NCBI GenBank assembly: GCA_028583415.1
Contig: CM053269.1
Coordinates: 40,971,016 to 41,035,015, forward strand
Reading direction: 5' to 3'
Length of the DNA: 64,000 nt
Source: Protea cynaroides
Taxonomy: Eukaryota; Streptophyta; Magnoliopsida; Proteales; Proteaceae
Shown: positions 1-11,380 of the stretch, piece by piece
Numbering within the stretch: position 1 is the first letter of the stretch
Layout of the letters: every line of letters begins with the position of its first letter
Program-made: the position numbers and the translations under genes
The notes under the pieces: model-generated
What the model was told of the DNA's origin: nothing
Databases searched by the model: none
What the model saw: the letters and a program-made list of their open reading frames with translations, nothing else

Positions 1-433
1 GTCGGCCGCATATACCCTCATGTACTTCTTTCATGACGCACTCAGCCTCGTCTGATCGCAGACACCTTAGTAGCGGTAGGGCATAGGATCTCCTGTATAG
101 TACATCATTGTGTATGGTGTACTGTCGAGACTTGGCTTGGATGCGACGAGCATCTTTCCTGTCAGTCGGTAGGGCGCCCGTCCGGAGGTATTGATGTATG
201 TCATCGTACCAGCTGGATGCGACTCCGACGAGGGCTACGACTTCAATAGAGGTGTTGGCGTGGTCCAAGAATTCTACGTACACGGCAGAGTCCATCGCAT
301 TAATGTCTTCCAGGGATAATCTTGATAGCTCATCCGCTTCGGTGTTCTCTTCGCAACAGACGTATTGCAGCTCGATGCTCTGGAAGGTCGCGATGGCCGA
401 ATTCACCTTCTCGAGGTACTCTTGCATCCCGAG
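1..433 (-). pseudogene. Gypsy pol: RNase H tail and start of integrase
   Basis: The frame reopens after the 434 stop with MQEYLEKVNSAIATFQSIEL, then ENTEADELSRL, the common end of RNase H. A linker follows. The last readable residues before the window edge include ECVMKEVHEGICG, the histidine-containing start of the integrase HHCC zinc finger. The rest of integrase is outside the window. Confidence 0.8.
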
Positions 434-1283
434 CTATCTGGCCTCGTAGTCTCCTTGTACTTGGCAGATGACCAACTGAAAGTCGCCTTGTATCACCAGT
501 CGACGGACGGCTAGGATGTTGGCCAATCTGAGTCCGGTTAGTAAAGCTTCGTACTCGGCCTCGTTGTTGGTCGCTTTGAATCCGAACCTGATGGCAGATC
601 GTATTTTAAATCGTTCTGGACTTTTCAAAAATACTCATGCCCCTGCTTTGTCTTCCATGGAGGAACCGTCAAAGTTCAGGATCCACGCGGCCTTGGCTTG
701 CTCTGAAGTCTGTACCACCTGGGGTTCTGCAAAGTCTTGGTCTGGTAAGGTACTTTTGACGATAAAGTCCGCCAAGGCTTGTGCTTTGATGGCCGTTCTA
801 GGGACGTACTTTATGTCGAACTCACCGAGCTCTACCGCCCAATTGATGAGTCGACCGGATACATTAGGCTTTGACAACACCTTCTTCAGTGGTGTGTTTG
901 TCAGCACCATATGGGATATGCCTGGAAGTATGATCGGAGCTTCCGCGCGGATGTGACCAGGGCAAACGCTAGTTTCTCAATCAGCTTGTATCTGGTCTCG
1001 GCGTCAAACAGTACTTTGCTGACGTAGTAAATCGGCCGCTGGACCTTGTCTTCATCTTTCAAAAGAACAGCGCTGACTGCGCGGTCGGATACTCTGAGAT
1101 ATAGCTGCAACTCGTCCCCAGGGTTTGGTTTCACCAGTAGGGGAGGTGATGATAAGTATGCCTTGAGGTCTTCGAAAGCCCTCTGGCACTCTTCAGTCCA
1201 CTCAAATTTTCCGGCTCCCTTCAGAGTTTTGAAGAAGGGGAGACAACGTTCGGCAAACTTAGACATGAAACGGCCGAGTGCGG
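434..1283 (-). pseudogene. Gypsy pol: RT thumb/connection and RNase H, broken
   Basis: From 1266 the protein continues with SKFAERCLPFFKTLK and SAVLLKDEDKVQRPIYYVSK, the RT-linked RNase H part. A frameshift near 905-912 separates it from VLTNTPLKKVLSKPNVSGRL. A TGA stop at 635-637 replaces a residue after SSMEDKAGA. A second RNase H-like segment follows, with NNEAEYEALLTGLRLA and VIQGDFQLVICQVQGDY, and ends at a TAG near 434. Two RNase H-like segments in tandem are typical of the Tat group. Confidence 0.85.
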
Positions 1284-1889
1284 CTATTCGGCATTCAACT
1301 CCTGTACTTGTTTACCCCTGGTCGGGGCAGCCATATCCATGATGGCCATGATCTTTGAAGGGTTTGCCTCAATACCCCTCTGCGAAACCATGAACCCCAA
1401 GAATTTTTCTGATCCGACTCCGAATACGCACTTTGTCGGGTTGAGCTTCATGTTGTGTCTTCGGAGGACCTGGAATGCTTTGCTGAGGTCGGCCATGTGC
1501 CGGTCGGCCTGTTGACTCTTAACAAGGAAGTCATCGACATATACTTCCATGTTCCTGCCGATCTGTCGTCGGAAGACTTTGTTGACTAGTCTCTGATAGG
1601 TGGCTCCTGCATTTTTGAGGCCAAAAGGCATAACCGTATAGCAGAAGAGCCCCTGATTGGTGACGAAGAAAGTACATTCTTCGTCTGCCTTTCGCATCTT
1701 TATTTGGTTGTAGCAGGAGTACGCGTCAAGGAAACTTAGTAGCTCATGTCCGGCTATAGCATCTATCAGCTGGTCAATGCGCGGCAGCGGATAGCTGTCT
1801 TTCGGGCATGCCTTGTTGAGGTCGGTGAAGTCTATGCAAATTCGCCACATGCCGTTAGGCTTTGGCACCATGACAACGTTGGCCAACTA
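1284..1889 (-). pseudogene. Gypsy pol: reverse transcriptase domain
   Basis: The frame from 1886 shows WRICIDFTDLNKACPKDSYP, FLDAYSCYNQIKM, TYQRLVNKVF and the catalytic box EVYVDDFLVKS (about 1525-1545), in the order of Gypsy reverse transcriptases. The tryptophan expected just before LANVVMVPK is a TAG stop (1887-1889). At about 1284-1292 the reading shifts frame: QELNAE ends in a stop, while the other frame gives CRIAALGRFMSKF. These two lesions disable the polyprotein. Confidence 0.9.
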
Positions 1890-1899
1890 GTCCGGGTAA

Positions 1900-3066
1900 T
1901 CGACCTCCCGTATGAAGTTAGCCGCCAGCAACTTCTGCACCTCCTCGTCTATGACGGACTGTCGGGCGGGTGTAAAACTTCTCTTCTTTTATCCACAGGC
2001 CGATGCTGAGGGTTGACGGCCATGTGGTGTTCAATGATATCCCTAGGAATCTCGGGCATCTCAGAGGCCGACCATGCGAAGATATCGAGATTCTGCCTTA
2101 GAAATTCGATCAGCTCTTTCCTTTGTTCTCGGGCAGCAAGGAGCCGACCTGAAACGTCTTCTCTGACTGATTGTTCGCAATCGGGATCTATAAAAGTTCC
2201 TCCGCGTGTTCTCCTCTGTTGGGAGAGAGATTCTTGGGAACATCCACCATGTTCACCTGTGCGGACTTCAAGGCCCGCTAACTGTTCTTCAGCTCGGTGG
2301 CGTACCACCTTCGTGAAGTGTCTTGATCTGTTCGGCACTCTCTGACTCCGTCCTCGGTCGGGAACTTCATCACCAGGTAGTAGGTGGACATGCACGCCTT
2401 CAGTTTGTTCAGCGAAGGACGGCCGAGAATGACGTTGTGCGCGGATGGCCGATCGACCACCTTGAATTCGACCATTACCCGCCGCTGTTTGGGCTTCTGA
2501 CCGAGGATGACAGACAATTAGATGCCCCCCTTAACCGTAACTAGGTCTCCGGAGAAGCTGATGAGATCGAAAGTGACGGGTTGGAGCTGGTCGTCCGTCA
2601 GCTGCATCCTCTGGTAGGCATGGTAGAATATAATGTCCACCGAGCTCCCGATGTCTACCAGGCACTTTGCGACATCGCAGTGTCCGATCCCGGTCTTGAA
2701 GACAAGGGCATCCTCATGAGGGACCGCGATGTTGACAAGATCTTCGTCACTAAAGGTGATGACTTCTCCAGTTCGAGCTCTTTTCGATGGCCACTCAGTC
2801 TTGGCTACCAGACGCGAGTAGGCCTTTGCCGACCTGTTGGAGGTGTTCCCGGCGGCAGGTCCTCCTATGATTGTGAGGACTGATCGGCACTGGGCTTGGG
2901 GGCCTTTGGTGATGGTATAGACCCCATTGTCACCAGGGATGCGCAAACCCATTGCTGTGCGCGGTCGATCCTCTGGGGGCGGACTGCCGACAAACCTGCG
3001 CTCGACCTTTCTTCTCTTTGAAGCTGGGTGGGACTTCCTTCTTCTTCTTTTTCCCCGGCCTTCCAT
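1900..3066 (-). pseudogene. Gypsy pol: aspartic protease region, broken
   Basis: The frame at 3066-2518 carries the retropepsin motif as LVDIGSSVDIIF near 2640-2660, where the family has D-T/S-G. The middle residue is isoleucine, so the active site is altered. An in-frame stop follows at about 2518. Homology continues in the same frame to about 2278 with VILGRPSLNKLKA, a typical post-protease motif. The link to reverse transcriptase (2278-1890) needs frame changes. The protease would cleave the Gag-Pol polyprotein; here it is probably inactive. Confidence 0.8.
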
Positions 3067-3125
3067 TTCCGACCAGGACGGGATGGGCCCGGACTGGGTA
3101 TGCTGTCACCCTCCCAGTCTTTCTT

Positions 3126-4979
3126 TTACCGACAGTCTTTCTTTTTGTGCTCCCGAGGAGCCTTCAATTGTCCCAAACTGGATGGCGCCGGCCCACCATC
3201 AGGGTCTCTGTCGTCCCTCCGAGCGGCGTTTTGATTATCGCCCTTGTCCACTTGGCAGTTGTTGGGCTGCTGGTTTCTCGGAGGTGCAGGTGGTAACCCA
3301 CGATCCCTCCGAGCGGGAGCCGGTCCTCGGTCTGCATGCCGAACGAAGTTACCATAGTATCCTCGTCTAATGAGGTCTTCAATTTCCCCTTTAAGGTACT
3401 TGCACTCTTCTGTTTCATGGCCATAGTCGCGATGGAAGCGACATAAACGAGAGTGGTCCTTATTCCTCCCGTTGCCGAGTGCTTTTGGAGGCGGTCGGAG
3501 GTTTCGATCGTTCTTGATTACTTCGAGGATCTCTGTCATCGAAGAGTTCAGCGGAGTGTAATACTCGAATGTCTTGTAGGGGTCCCGGTAGGTCTGATCC
3601 TTACCAGACTTTTGCTTCTTTGGGTCTCCCAAGCTTGGTGCCGGGTCGGCCGTCTCAGACCTTTTCTTGTCTGCAGGCTTTGGTGCGGAATGAAGATTGT
3701 TCACGGTGTTATTTTTCTGGGCCATTGTCGTCTCGTCTGCGGAAGCGTACTTCTCGCACCTGGCGAGCAAGTCGTCCAGGTTCTTCGATGGCTTTTTGGC
3801 AAGGGACCAACAAAGCTGACGGTCAGTTACGCCGGCCTGCAGGCTGGACATGTGCACCGCGGGCTCAACGTCTTTGATTTCAAGTACCTCATTATTGAAG
3901 CGCTTGATGAATTTCCGTAGGGACTCGTCCTTTTGCTGCTTGACCGTCGACAGATGATACGATGTCTTCTTGCGCACCCGGCTTGCTTGGAAGTGCGTCA
4001 AGAATTTATTCGATAACTGTTCGAACGATGTAACGCTCTTCGCAGGGAGATTGTTGAACCACGTGCGAGCGGCCCCCCTGAGCGTTGAAGGAAACATCCG
4101 GCAGATGAGGCCGTCACTCAGAGGGTAGAATAGCGTCGTGGAGACGAATGCGTCTAAATGCTGCTCGGGGTCGGTACTCCCGTTGTAGGAATCCAAGACC
4201 GGCATCTTGAAGTTGTCAGGGGGTGGTGCCCTCATAATCTCGTCCGAGAGTGCCGTAATTGTAGTATAGGTCGTTCTTGGCGGGGCTGCTTTGTTTTGCT
4301 CCACCTGCTGAAGCCGAGTGGTTATCTCGAGTAGACGCCGCTCGACCTCGGACTGGGGAGTGTCCAGAGGCTGAGCGGCAGAACCTAGTGTTTCTTCGTT
4401 AACTCTTTTCTGGAGGAGGGCATCGAGGAAGGACCCCGGGCCTCTCACAGGAGGTGGCGCAACTGGCGCCTGGTGTTGATGTGGCGGGGGATGCCGAACG
4501 ACGGGCCGGGCCACGCTTCGTCCAGGAGCTTGATCTCCTGCCGGGAGACTGTTTGGCAAGGCGTTTGCCGGATCCGCCCTCGCCTTTGGCGGATGGGTCG
4601 CTGGAGGAGCTTCTGGTGGTGGATTAGGTGCCGGGTGGGGATTCTCTCCTCCCGCTACCGAACTGCTTGCTCGAGCCCCTCTCAAGACTCTCGCAAGCTG
4701 CTCGATTTGCTGCTTCAGCTCATCAAACTGTTGACGAGTGACATATTGGGGAGGAGGTTGCGGTGGTGTTACCGACGACGTGTGGCTCGGAGCTGGAGCC
4801 AGTGCCGGCGGTAGTATTGGTGCTAGTTTCGACGCGGGTGCATGTTCCGATACCAGTGTAGGATCACGGTCCGCCTTCGTCGTGCTTTCGGTACTACCCA
4901 TATGCACCGATGTCTCAGAAGGGGCGCGCGACGCCCGTGCTCGAGTTCTTCTGTGAGCCATTGAAATCAGAGTTCCCAC
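3126..4979 (-). CDS. Gypsy Gag polyprotein (capsid and nucleocapsid)
   Basis: An uninterrupted 617-residue frame begins with MGTLISMAHRRTRARASRAP. The N-terminal third is rich in proline and alanine and looks disordered. The retrotransposon Gag core lies around residues 250-400, with the typical stretches AARTWFNNLPAKSVTSFEQL and LRKFIKRFNNEVLEIKDVEP. A basic C-terminus contains CRFHRDYGHETEEC, which matches a CCHC-like knuckle (residues about 510-525). Gag packages element RNA. It is the only intact frame of the element, so it may be less decayed than pol or under weaker mutation pressure by chance. Confidence 0.9.
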   Translation of the reverse strand: MGTLISMAHRRTRARASRAPSETSVHMGSTESTTKADRDPTLVSEHAPASKLAPILPPALAPAPSHTSSVTPPQPPPQYVTRQQFDELKQQIEQLARVLRGARASSSVAGGENPHPAPNPPPEAPPATHPPKARADPANALPNSLPAGDQAPGRSVARPVVRHPPPHQHQAPVAPPPVRGPGSFLDALLQKRVNEETLGSAAQPLDTPQSEVERRLLEITTRLQQVEQNKAAPPRTTYTTITALSDEIMRAPPPDNFKMPVLDSYNGSTDPEQHLDAFVSTTLFYPLSDGLICRMFPSTLRGAARTWFNNLPAKSVTSFEQLSNKFLTHFQASRVRKKTSYHLSTVKQQKDESLRKFIKRFNNEVLEIKDVEPAVHMSSLQAGVTDRQLCWSLAKKPSKNLDDLLARCEKYASADETTMAQKNNTVNNLHSAPKPADKKRSETADPAPSLGDPKKQKSGKDQTYRDPYKTFEYYTPLNSSMTEILEVIKNDRNLRPPPKALGNGRNKDHSRLCRFHRDYGHETEECKYLKGEIEDLIRRGYYGNFVRHADRGPAPARRDRGLPPAPPRNQQPNNCQVDKGDNQNAARRDDRDPDGGPAPSSLGQLKAPREHKKKDCR

Positions 4980-5029
4980 GTGCTAGTCTTCAAACTCAGT
5001 CAAAAGAGGCCTCACGGTAGGCGCCAAAC

Positions 5030-5693
5030 TATTACGGTTGGAAATCGCCCGTCGATCCGCGCTTTGAATGACCTGCAATCACAGAGATGAGACAAAGGAG
5101 TGGGCGCCTAAGCCCTGGGTACACTCCGATGGCTAAGTTAGATTCCCATGGTAAACAGTCAAGAGATAACAGAAAGCTATCTCCAGTTTAAAGAGTGGGA
5201 CGTTGAGAGAGTTTGAGCGTGTGAGAGGGAAGAATAATAATAGCTTGTAACTTAGGGTTTACCTTGAGAGATGGCCTCTACTTATAGATTGTGAAGAAGC
5301 ATGGAGATACCAGGACTCAAGGGAGTAGACTGCCAATATGATTGCCAAGTATCGCTTTGTGGGACACTCATGTAGTAGACTCCGAGTAGGAGTCGGAGAC
5401 CTTAGCCAAGGAAGCTAGGTCGGTCAGCTCTGGGACTGACACGTGTCAACGTGTGAGTAAAGGCCGACCGAAATAGTCGGTGTCGTATCAGACTGAGAGA
5501 AGGACTCCCCGGAGGTAGCACAATCACAATGGGACTCTGGCTTTCAACTGAGAACCGTAGCCGAGTAGGACTATAACTCCGAGCGCTACCCAAGAGGCCG
5601 GGCGCACGAGAGGCCGTATGCAAAATAGGCCGAATACATGATGCCGAGTGCGAGACACTCCGAGCGCTCAGGCTCCGAAGGCGCAATTTGACA
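5030..5693 (-). repeat. LTR (5' LTR of the minus-strand Gypsy element)
   Basis: This non-coding block lies directly upstream of gag. Next to its inner edge is the motif GGCGCCAAA (5020-5028), which in element sense reads TTTGGCGCC, the usual start of a plant Gypsy primer-binding site. The outer edge ends in TTGACA, giving a TG start in element sense. The inner edge reads TATTACGG where TGTTACGG would be expected. A TATA-like motif in element sense (TATAAGTAGAGG) lies near 5275-5288. Edges are good to a few bases. Confidence 0.7.
5274..5291 (-). promoter_or_regulatory. TATA box of the Gypsy LTR
   Basis: In element sense the sequence TCTATAAGTAGAGGCC matches a plant TATA box and sits inside the LTR, as expected at the U3/R boundary. 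It is preceded and followed by non-coding sequence. Confidence 0.5.
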
Positions 5694-6776
5694 CGTGTAA
5701 GATTTTAAATGGAGGAGATTTTTCCCTCCTAACAACGTGTTTATTATATTTCAATATAAAAAATATGATTTTTTGAGAATTTATGCAACAATTCTAAAAG
5801 ATAGGTAGAAAACAACATTGAAAAATTGGGAATACATATAATTCACGTATTAAATGCTAATTGACTATGATCCCACACCTCATCCACGATTTCCAAAGAT
5901 GTGAGGTAGTTACCTGGTGGAGAAGGAACTTCAATCATTGGATAATTGGATGATCCAAACTTCCCAGGTATCCCACTTCAACAAGGATCCAAATCGTCTC
6001 CTGCGGCAGAAGGTTCTTGTTGCCGATCCAAGGACTTGGGTTCAGTCTGGCCACCTGTCAATACATTGGGGGGTGGGCCGGCTGAAATCCAGCCCTTGAC
6101 AGACGGCAGGACCGCAGGAGAGGATTTGAATACCTTCAACAAGCATTTCCCTCTCACCGAACCATAGCAGGTCAAGTCAATCTGCAGCTCTGCACCACAT
6201 ATCTCGGAGTGAGAAAAAATCCTCTACTGTCTTTCAATCTCATCAATCAGCTTAGGATGCATCGGTATACGCATTATCCTCTCCAATGGTTGGATCCTCG
6301 ATTGCCCAGCGGTCTCTCTTTAACTTAGCACGTCTATCAATACATCGATAGATGCGCTGGTTAAAAAAGACCGCTGGATCCTTGATTGGATGATCCAGTA
6401 ATTGGAGACGATAATAACCCGTATCGAGCATTCTAACCCATCCGAATAACAATTGATGTGATGGGACAACAGGAGAGGATCAGGCCCTAGCATTCGTGCT
6501 TCTGGAACACCTTTGATCCTAGATACGCGATAGAAATGCCGATGGCACATCAACCATTGTGTCCTTTTATTATGTATATATTGGGGTCTGCGCTGGATGA
6601 ATTCCAGCCGCCGGATCACGCTAGCGGCAAAGTATCCAGCGGCTGGAGACGATTTATTTCCATTCGTAAAAGTCTTCTCTTTTCTCTCTCCCTGCGTATA
6701 AGTTACCCGGGCATCTCCTTGATTCGATCTGGGGTTCTTGACTAAGTTTCTTCTTCTCGTCTTTCTCTCGCTCGCC
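5694..6776. other. Upstream region of the SelT-like gene, with a weak inverted repeat
   Basis: There is no convincing gene here. The ends at about 5989-6007 and 6643-6659 are imperfect inverted repeats (AAATCGTCTCC-type arms), suggesting a foldback MITE of about 670 bp. The last 100 bases before 6777 are pyrimidine-rich (ttcttcttctcgtctttctc), as in a plant 5' UTR. A long minus-strand open frame crosses this region and the first SelT exon; it is judged spurious. Confidence 0.4.
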
Positions 6777-9448
6777 ATGGATCGAGTACAGATGCTTCTG
6801 TTAGGGTTACCTCTGTTTCTCCTCTGTTCGGACCTCCTAAACCTCTTCACTCCACCGCCACCCAAGCCCTCGCATCCGCACGGCCACCACCCCCACCCCC
6901 ACCCCCACGTCCACCACAATCCGCAGCAAACTGTTGTTCCACCAACCCTTGATTTCCCCCCACAGGTAATTAAACGAAAACCTAACTTCATCATTACCTT
7001 CAAGTATTTATTTCTACTCATTTCTGCTACCTTTTTTTTTTTGGTTGCAGAATCATGGCAGTGCTGGAGGCATCGGGTTTGGTAACACCATCAGCATCGA
7101 TTTCTGCGCCTCTTGTTCTTACAGGTTCTTCCTTTTTATTTCCCTTTTCTCTTTTAATTTTTATCCGTGATGAATCAATTGGATTGTTTGGAGGACGGTA
7201 AATTGTGCCGGTTTAGGTTTAATTTGGCAGTTTGATATTGGTCGTGTGAACAATAATATCTCAGATTAAGTCGTCCTGTTGCACGATGTTTTTTGGGTTT
7301 ATCTTATCATTTTAACTCAATTTAGATGTAGTCCTGGGTAGCTTCCGGTATTGTAATCATTTTTAGGTCTTCTACAGAGATTGATGTTTCTTTGTGTCTC
7401 CGTGGGAGAAAGATTTGAAGACGTCTTTCTATCTAGTTATCCCTTCCCACCCAAATAAGAACACAGAAGTAAGCCATTCTAATCCTAATGCGTGAAAAAA
7501 AAAAAAAAAAAAAAACAGTTGTCAAGTAACGCTGAAGATTGAGAGAGACTTTAACGAACAGTATAATTGTGGTATTGGCAATGTTAATACTTGCTTTTGA
7601 AGTGATAACTTGGTAGTCTTTTCTGCATTGTTATTCTTCTTTCAAAGGGTTTATGGGTTATTGAAAGCCTTGTTTTAAATTTTATTCCCATATTTTTTCT
7701 TACATTTATGTTTTTTTCCCCTTTTGTTTTAAATCAACAATAACTAGATATTTCTATTTTATTGAACAATAAGATGATAGTTAAAGTTGCCCATGTATCC
7801 TTAGGCCCCCCACTGAAACTGTATGATCTATACAAGAAGATAAAACTATCAACAAAAAGTCATTGGACTTAAAACATGTCATCAATTTGTTATAGAATCC
7901 AAATTCCCAACTGGAAGCACAACTGTTCTTATCTAGTACCTACCCCAGTATTTATTCATATATTTAGGCAATTTATAATCATCTTATTTTTATTTCAAAA
8001 AAGTATTGTTTACTTGAAATTTGCTATTGTACATGTTCTAAAATGTTTTGTGATCTATCAGGGGAAAAATGGATATGAGAAATATTTAAATCATTTCATT
8101 GCCTTTGACAGGGGAACTGCAGTGACGATGAAGAAGATGCTGGAGACATCTTTTCCTGGGATTGATGTTACTCTTGCAAATTATCCCCCAACCCTTCCAA
8201 AACGCCTACTTAGCAAAGTTGTGCCAGTTGTTCAAGTAGGAGTGATAGGGATTGTAGTGGCTGGTGAACAAATTTTCCCCAGGCTCGGTTTTGTGGCACC
8301 ACCTCCTTGGTACTTCTCCTTGCGTGCAAATAAATTTGGAACCATTGCATCCACTTGGCTTCTTGGAAATTTTGTGCAATCCTTCTTGCAGAGTTCTGGG
8401 GCTTTTGAAGTTCACTGCAACGGTGAATTGGTAAGACCCTTCTCATTCTATTATGTAGATGGCTGTTCTATGATTTCTAAAATGTTCCAACCAAATAGCC
8501 AACAGAGTAATGATGGGCTGACCCAGCCGATCGGCATTGAAGCACGCATCTTGGGCTGATAATTGACTGGTCGACACAACCCTGTACGCTAGACCTGTAG
8601 GCTGATTAGAGGGTGTATCATATAAATGAGCTATAGATATGGGCCTGAAGTATTAGGCTTAAGGAACCATGCCGGGGTATAGATTAAGAGCAATGGATCC
8701 AATCATATCTTATGAAGTGCTGCCTTGAATTGAAGACTTCCAATTTCACAGCAAAGGTGATACCAATCAAATTTCCCACCATGCTTACAAAAATCTATTT
8801 TTTCTTCTCTTGTTTGGGTGTTCCTACTCAAAGGGTTTTACCCAGGAAAAACAGATGGCTGGATGGGATTATAACCAAACCCACAAGCTACTATTTGGCT
8901 GTGAGTTTTGGGCTTTGATTAGGTTGGAGGCGTATAGTAATCTACATAAAACCTGGTAGGAGATGGACAGATTAATCCATTTGACAACCCAGAAAACGTG
9001 GTTATGTTGAATGTGAATTTACTCATTGTAATCATTGGCTAACCATCCATGGGAGATCAATGCCATCTTCATTGTTATGTCCTAAGCCATCTCATGGTCT
9101 TGTTAATATGGAGTAATCCTGGACCTGCAATCTGCAACATTTCAGTATGTTCCAATTGAGCCTTTTTTTTGTTAGTTATTTATGAGTATCTAAATGCTTC
9201 TCAACACCTGGCGCCATAAGTAAAACCAGGTGTTTTAACCTTAAATGTGACTTGTAGCGGGTATTTGTGTGCTTGGTCTATGTTTCTTGATTCATCATTC
9301 CCTCATTTGATTTCTTCTTCGCTGGCCATTGTAGGTTTTCTCAAAACTGAAGGAGCAGAGGTTCCCTAGTGAATTTGAGTTGAGGGAGCTCGTCAACCAG
9401 AAATTGGGGAATCCAAGGTTTGTGGAAGTTGCTGGCTGGTCGCAGTGA
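6777..9448 (+). CDS. SelT-like protein (thioredoxin-like selenoprotein T homologue, Cys form)
   Basis: Four exons join in frame: 6777-6965, 7051-7124, 8112-8430 and 9335-9448, giving 231 residues. All introns are GT-AG. Residues 5-25 form a hydrophobic signal or membrane segment. A His/Pro-rich stretch follows (about 26-60), which is not typical of animal SelT. The redox motif is CASC (SIDFCASCSYRGTAVTMKKM), so the selenocysteine of animal SelT is cysteine, as in all land plants. VVPVVQVGVIGIVVAGEQIF is the membrane segment within the SelT fold, followed by ASTWLLGNFVQSFLQSSGAF. Animal SelT acts in ER redox and calcium balance; the plant role is not well known. No lesions are seen, so it is probably functional. 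The start was chosen as the first ATG opening the hydrophobic segment. Confidence 0.92.
7496..7516 (+). repeat. Poly(A) run in SelT-like intron 2
   Basis: An uninterrupted run of about 20 A lies in the 987 bp second intron. No retroelement could be recognised next to it. Confidence 0.6.
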
Positions 9449-10067
9449 ACTTGAGGATATGGATAAAAGAGATGTGGCATAAGAACGTGCGGCATGATCA
9501 AGCATCAAAATCTCAGATTTGGTGGTAAATTTGCTATATGAATTAGGTTGCCAATTGCTTGTATAAAATTTGAAGAACAGGTTGTCTACCTACAAGCTTT
9601 CTTGCTCATCTTAACTGATCTTATAATTCTGTGTAGTTGCTTGTCAAGTATTTTAACTGCATTTCATATCCTTTCAGTTGAAATTTCTGATTGTGCAAGC
9701 ATTTAATTCTTGGGGAAGGGTGCGGGGTTAAAGGAGAACTTGATATCAAACGTAAACAGTAAAAAAGGGGACCTGTAATTGATGGTGAAAGTAGAGCCAT
9801 ATGGGCAACCGAACTGGTTCCATTGGTATTAAAACGTACATACTGATTTTCAATAGATGAGCCTGACTGCTATTTTTATTATTATCACATTTAGTAGAGA
9901 AGTCATCAGAAATAGGTATAACTAGTATTTACACAAATTCATGCCACTGTGATATTCAATCTAGGACATGCCTGGCATGAAGTCATATCCAAGGGTAGTG
10001 ATTATTCTCATGTACCTGAGGAAAATGCTAGATATAATTTGTGACTGGAGTGCTTAGTGGCCCATCC

Positions 10068-10070
<3 letters not shown>
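9449..10070. other. 3' flank of the SelT-like gene; no gene seen
   Basis: This AT-rich sequence directly follows the SelT-like stop codon and probably contains its 3' UTR. I see no further coding exon or clear repeat. Confidence 0.4.

Positions 10071-10131
<61 letters not shown>
10071..10131. repeat. (TA)n microsatellite
   Basis: About thirty uninterrupted TA units. Likely to vary in length between individuals. Confidence 0.95.
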
Positions 10132-10133
<2 letters not shown>

Positions 10134-11206
10134 TCCATTTGCATAGTCTTATGAGTCATCTTTTATAAAAGTTGCTTATAAATCTTTTTTATTATTATGT
10201 GGGTGGGCCCGGGTTTTCCAAATCCTCAGGCGAAGTTCATCCCAGCCTGGAAGTCTCCATCTCAGGCCAAGTTCAGTCCTATCAAATGATTCAGTCCCAG
10301 CAAATGACATACACCAATTACTATGGTAAAAAAAATGAGGTTTATCATGTAATAGTCTTATGGGGGAAGGTTCTCTGGTTCGTAGACAACCAGAGAAATC
10401 GAGGGTCGGGACTCGGGAACAGGAGGGGAGGGTAGAGACGGAACTTCGTAAATAGGGAAAACTACAAGATTACCTAGTTTTGGATTTTAATTAACAAAAC
10501 TATCCAAAACAGTTATTTTCTCTATTTTTGTAAGATTTTAGACTTTTGTGCCCCTCATTCCTTGGAGTGTTTTTGATGTGGTTGGAAATTGTTAAAATCC
10601 AAAGACTACACTGAATTGATCTTGCCATAGTAACGTGTCCAGTTAGTCATGTTTGTAAAAGTTTGTAGTGTTTTGATTTAGTTTAGGAATGTTTTCAGGT
10701 CCAATATATAAGGACCACTGTAATACTGTTAGAATTCGAGATCAATTCAATGTAGTGTTTGGATTTTAACAGAAATTGGAAAGAATAGCAGAGAGGGAGA
10801 GAAGTTGTCATTGTTAAGGCAGGTTACGGGTGTAATCTAAAAGCCACAGTATTTGAGAGTATAGAAGCGGAGCTTGAGCACAATCTTGGCATTATCGGGC
10901 AGTGATGGAGGCAGATTTGAGCTAAAGCTCGGGAATCCGTGAGCAAAAATTTCAGAGTTGTGACGATGAAGAAGTAGAGAGTCCTCTCCCTAAGAAGAAG
11001 CCTAACCTTTTCATTCTGAACAAGATCATTGACGGAGGTGGAGGTGGAGGTGTGTTTAAGCTGCAGCTTGGGTATCGATGAACAGAAATTCAGGATTGAA
11101 TTTATGAGATATGATTCAGCTTTGTACTTGTTTTGTTTTTTCTTCCTACTAACTAACTGGCGGCTAAAGATGGAAAATTCCTTTTAACTTGACTTACTAC
11201 GAATTC
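10132..11206. other. Intergenic sequence; no gene seen
   Basis: Only short open frames without family resemblance are present. A (GGAGGT)n-like purine stretch lies near 11034-11052. No conserved protein motif was found on either strand. Confidence 0.35.
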
Positions 11207-11380
11207 GGATCGTTGAGACTTGTCAGTGTCGGCTGGATGGTAGACAATTGGCACTCTCTCACATCCAATGAATGGAAAAAAAAAATGCAAAAATACTTAA
11301 TCACTCTCATACCGTTGGATGTGAGGGAGTACCAGATGTTGGCTATCCAACCGACATTGGCATTTCTCAAGTTCATGATC
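11207..11380. mobile_element. Foldback MITE-like element with long arms
   Basis: The left arm (about 11207-11272) includes GTCGGCTGGATGG and CTCTCACATCCAATG. The right arm (about 11318-11380) holds the reverse complement with few mismatches (CGTTGGATGTGAGGGAG and ATCCAACCGACATTGGCA). A short A-rich centre separates them. Both strands therefore show similar open frames, which are artefacts of the symmetry. Superfamily unknown; no target duplication was established. Confidence 0.65.

Larger units (their letters stand above)
1..5693 (-). mobile_element. Degenerate Ty3/Gypsy retrotransposon, left-truncated by the window
   Basis: Read on the minus strand the order is LTR (5693-5030), primer-binding region, gag, protease, reverse transcriptase, RNase H, and the start of integrase at the window edge. 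The order protease-RT-RNase H-integrase defines Ty3/Gypsy. The long gag and the form of RNase H suggest the Tat/Athila group, which is an inference. The pol part is broken by several in-frame stops and frameshifts, so this copy cannot be autonomous. The second LTR lies outside the window, so no target duplication can be checked. Confidence 0.93.

Noticed and set aside
1..5000. Plus-strand open frames opposite gag and pol
   Set aside because: Shadows of the minus-strand Gypsy proteins.
6320..7021. Long minus-strand open frame (233 codons)
   Set aside because: It overlaps the SelT-like first exon and promoter; its Gly/Trp-rich part is the reverse of the His/Pro codons. No family resemblance.
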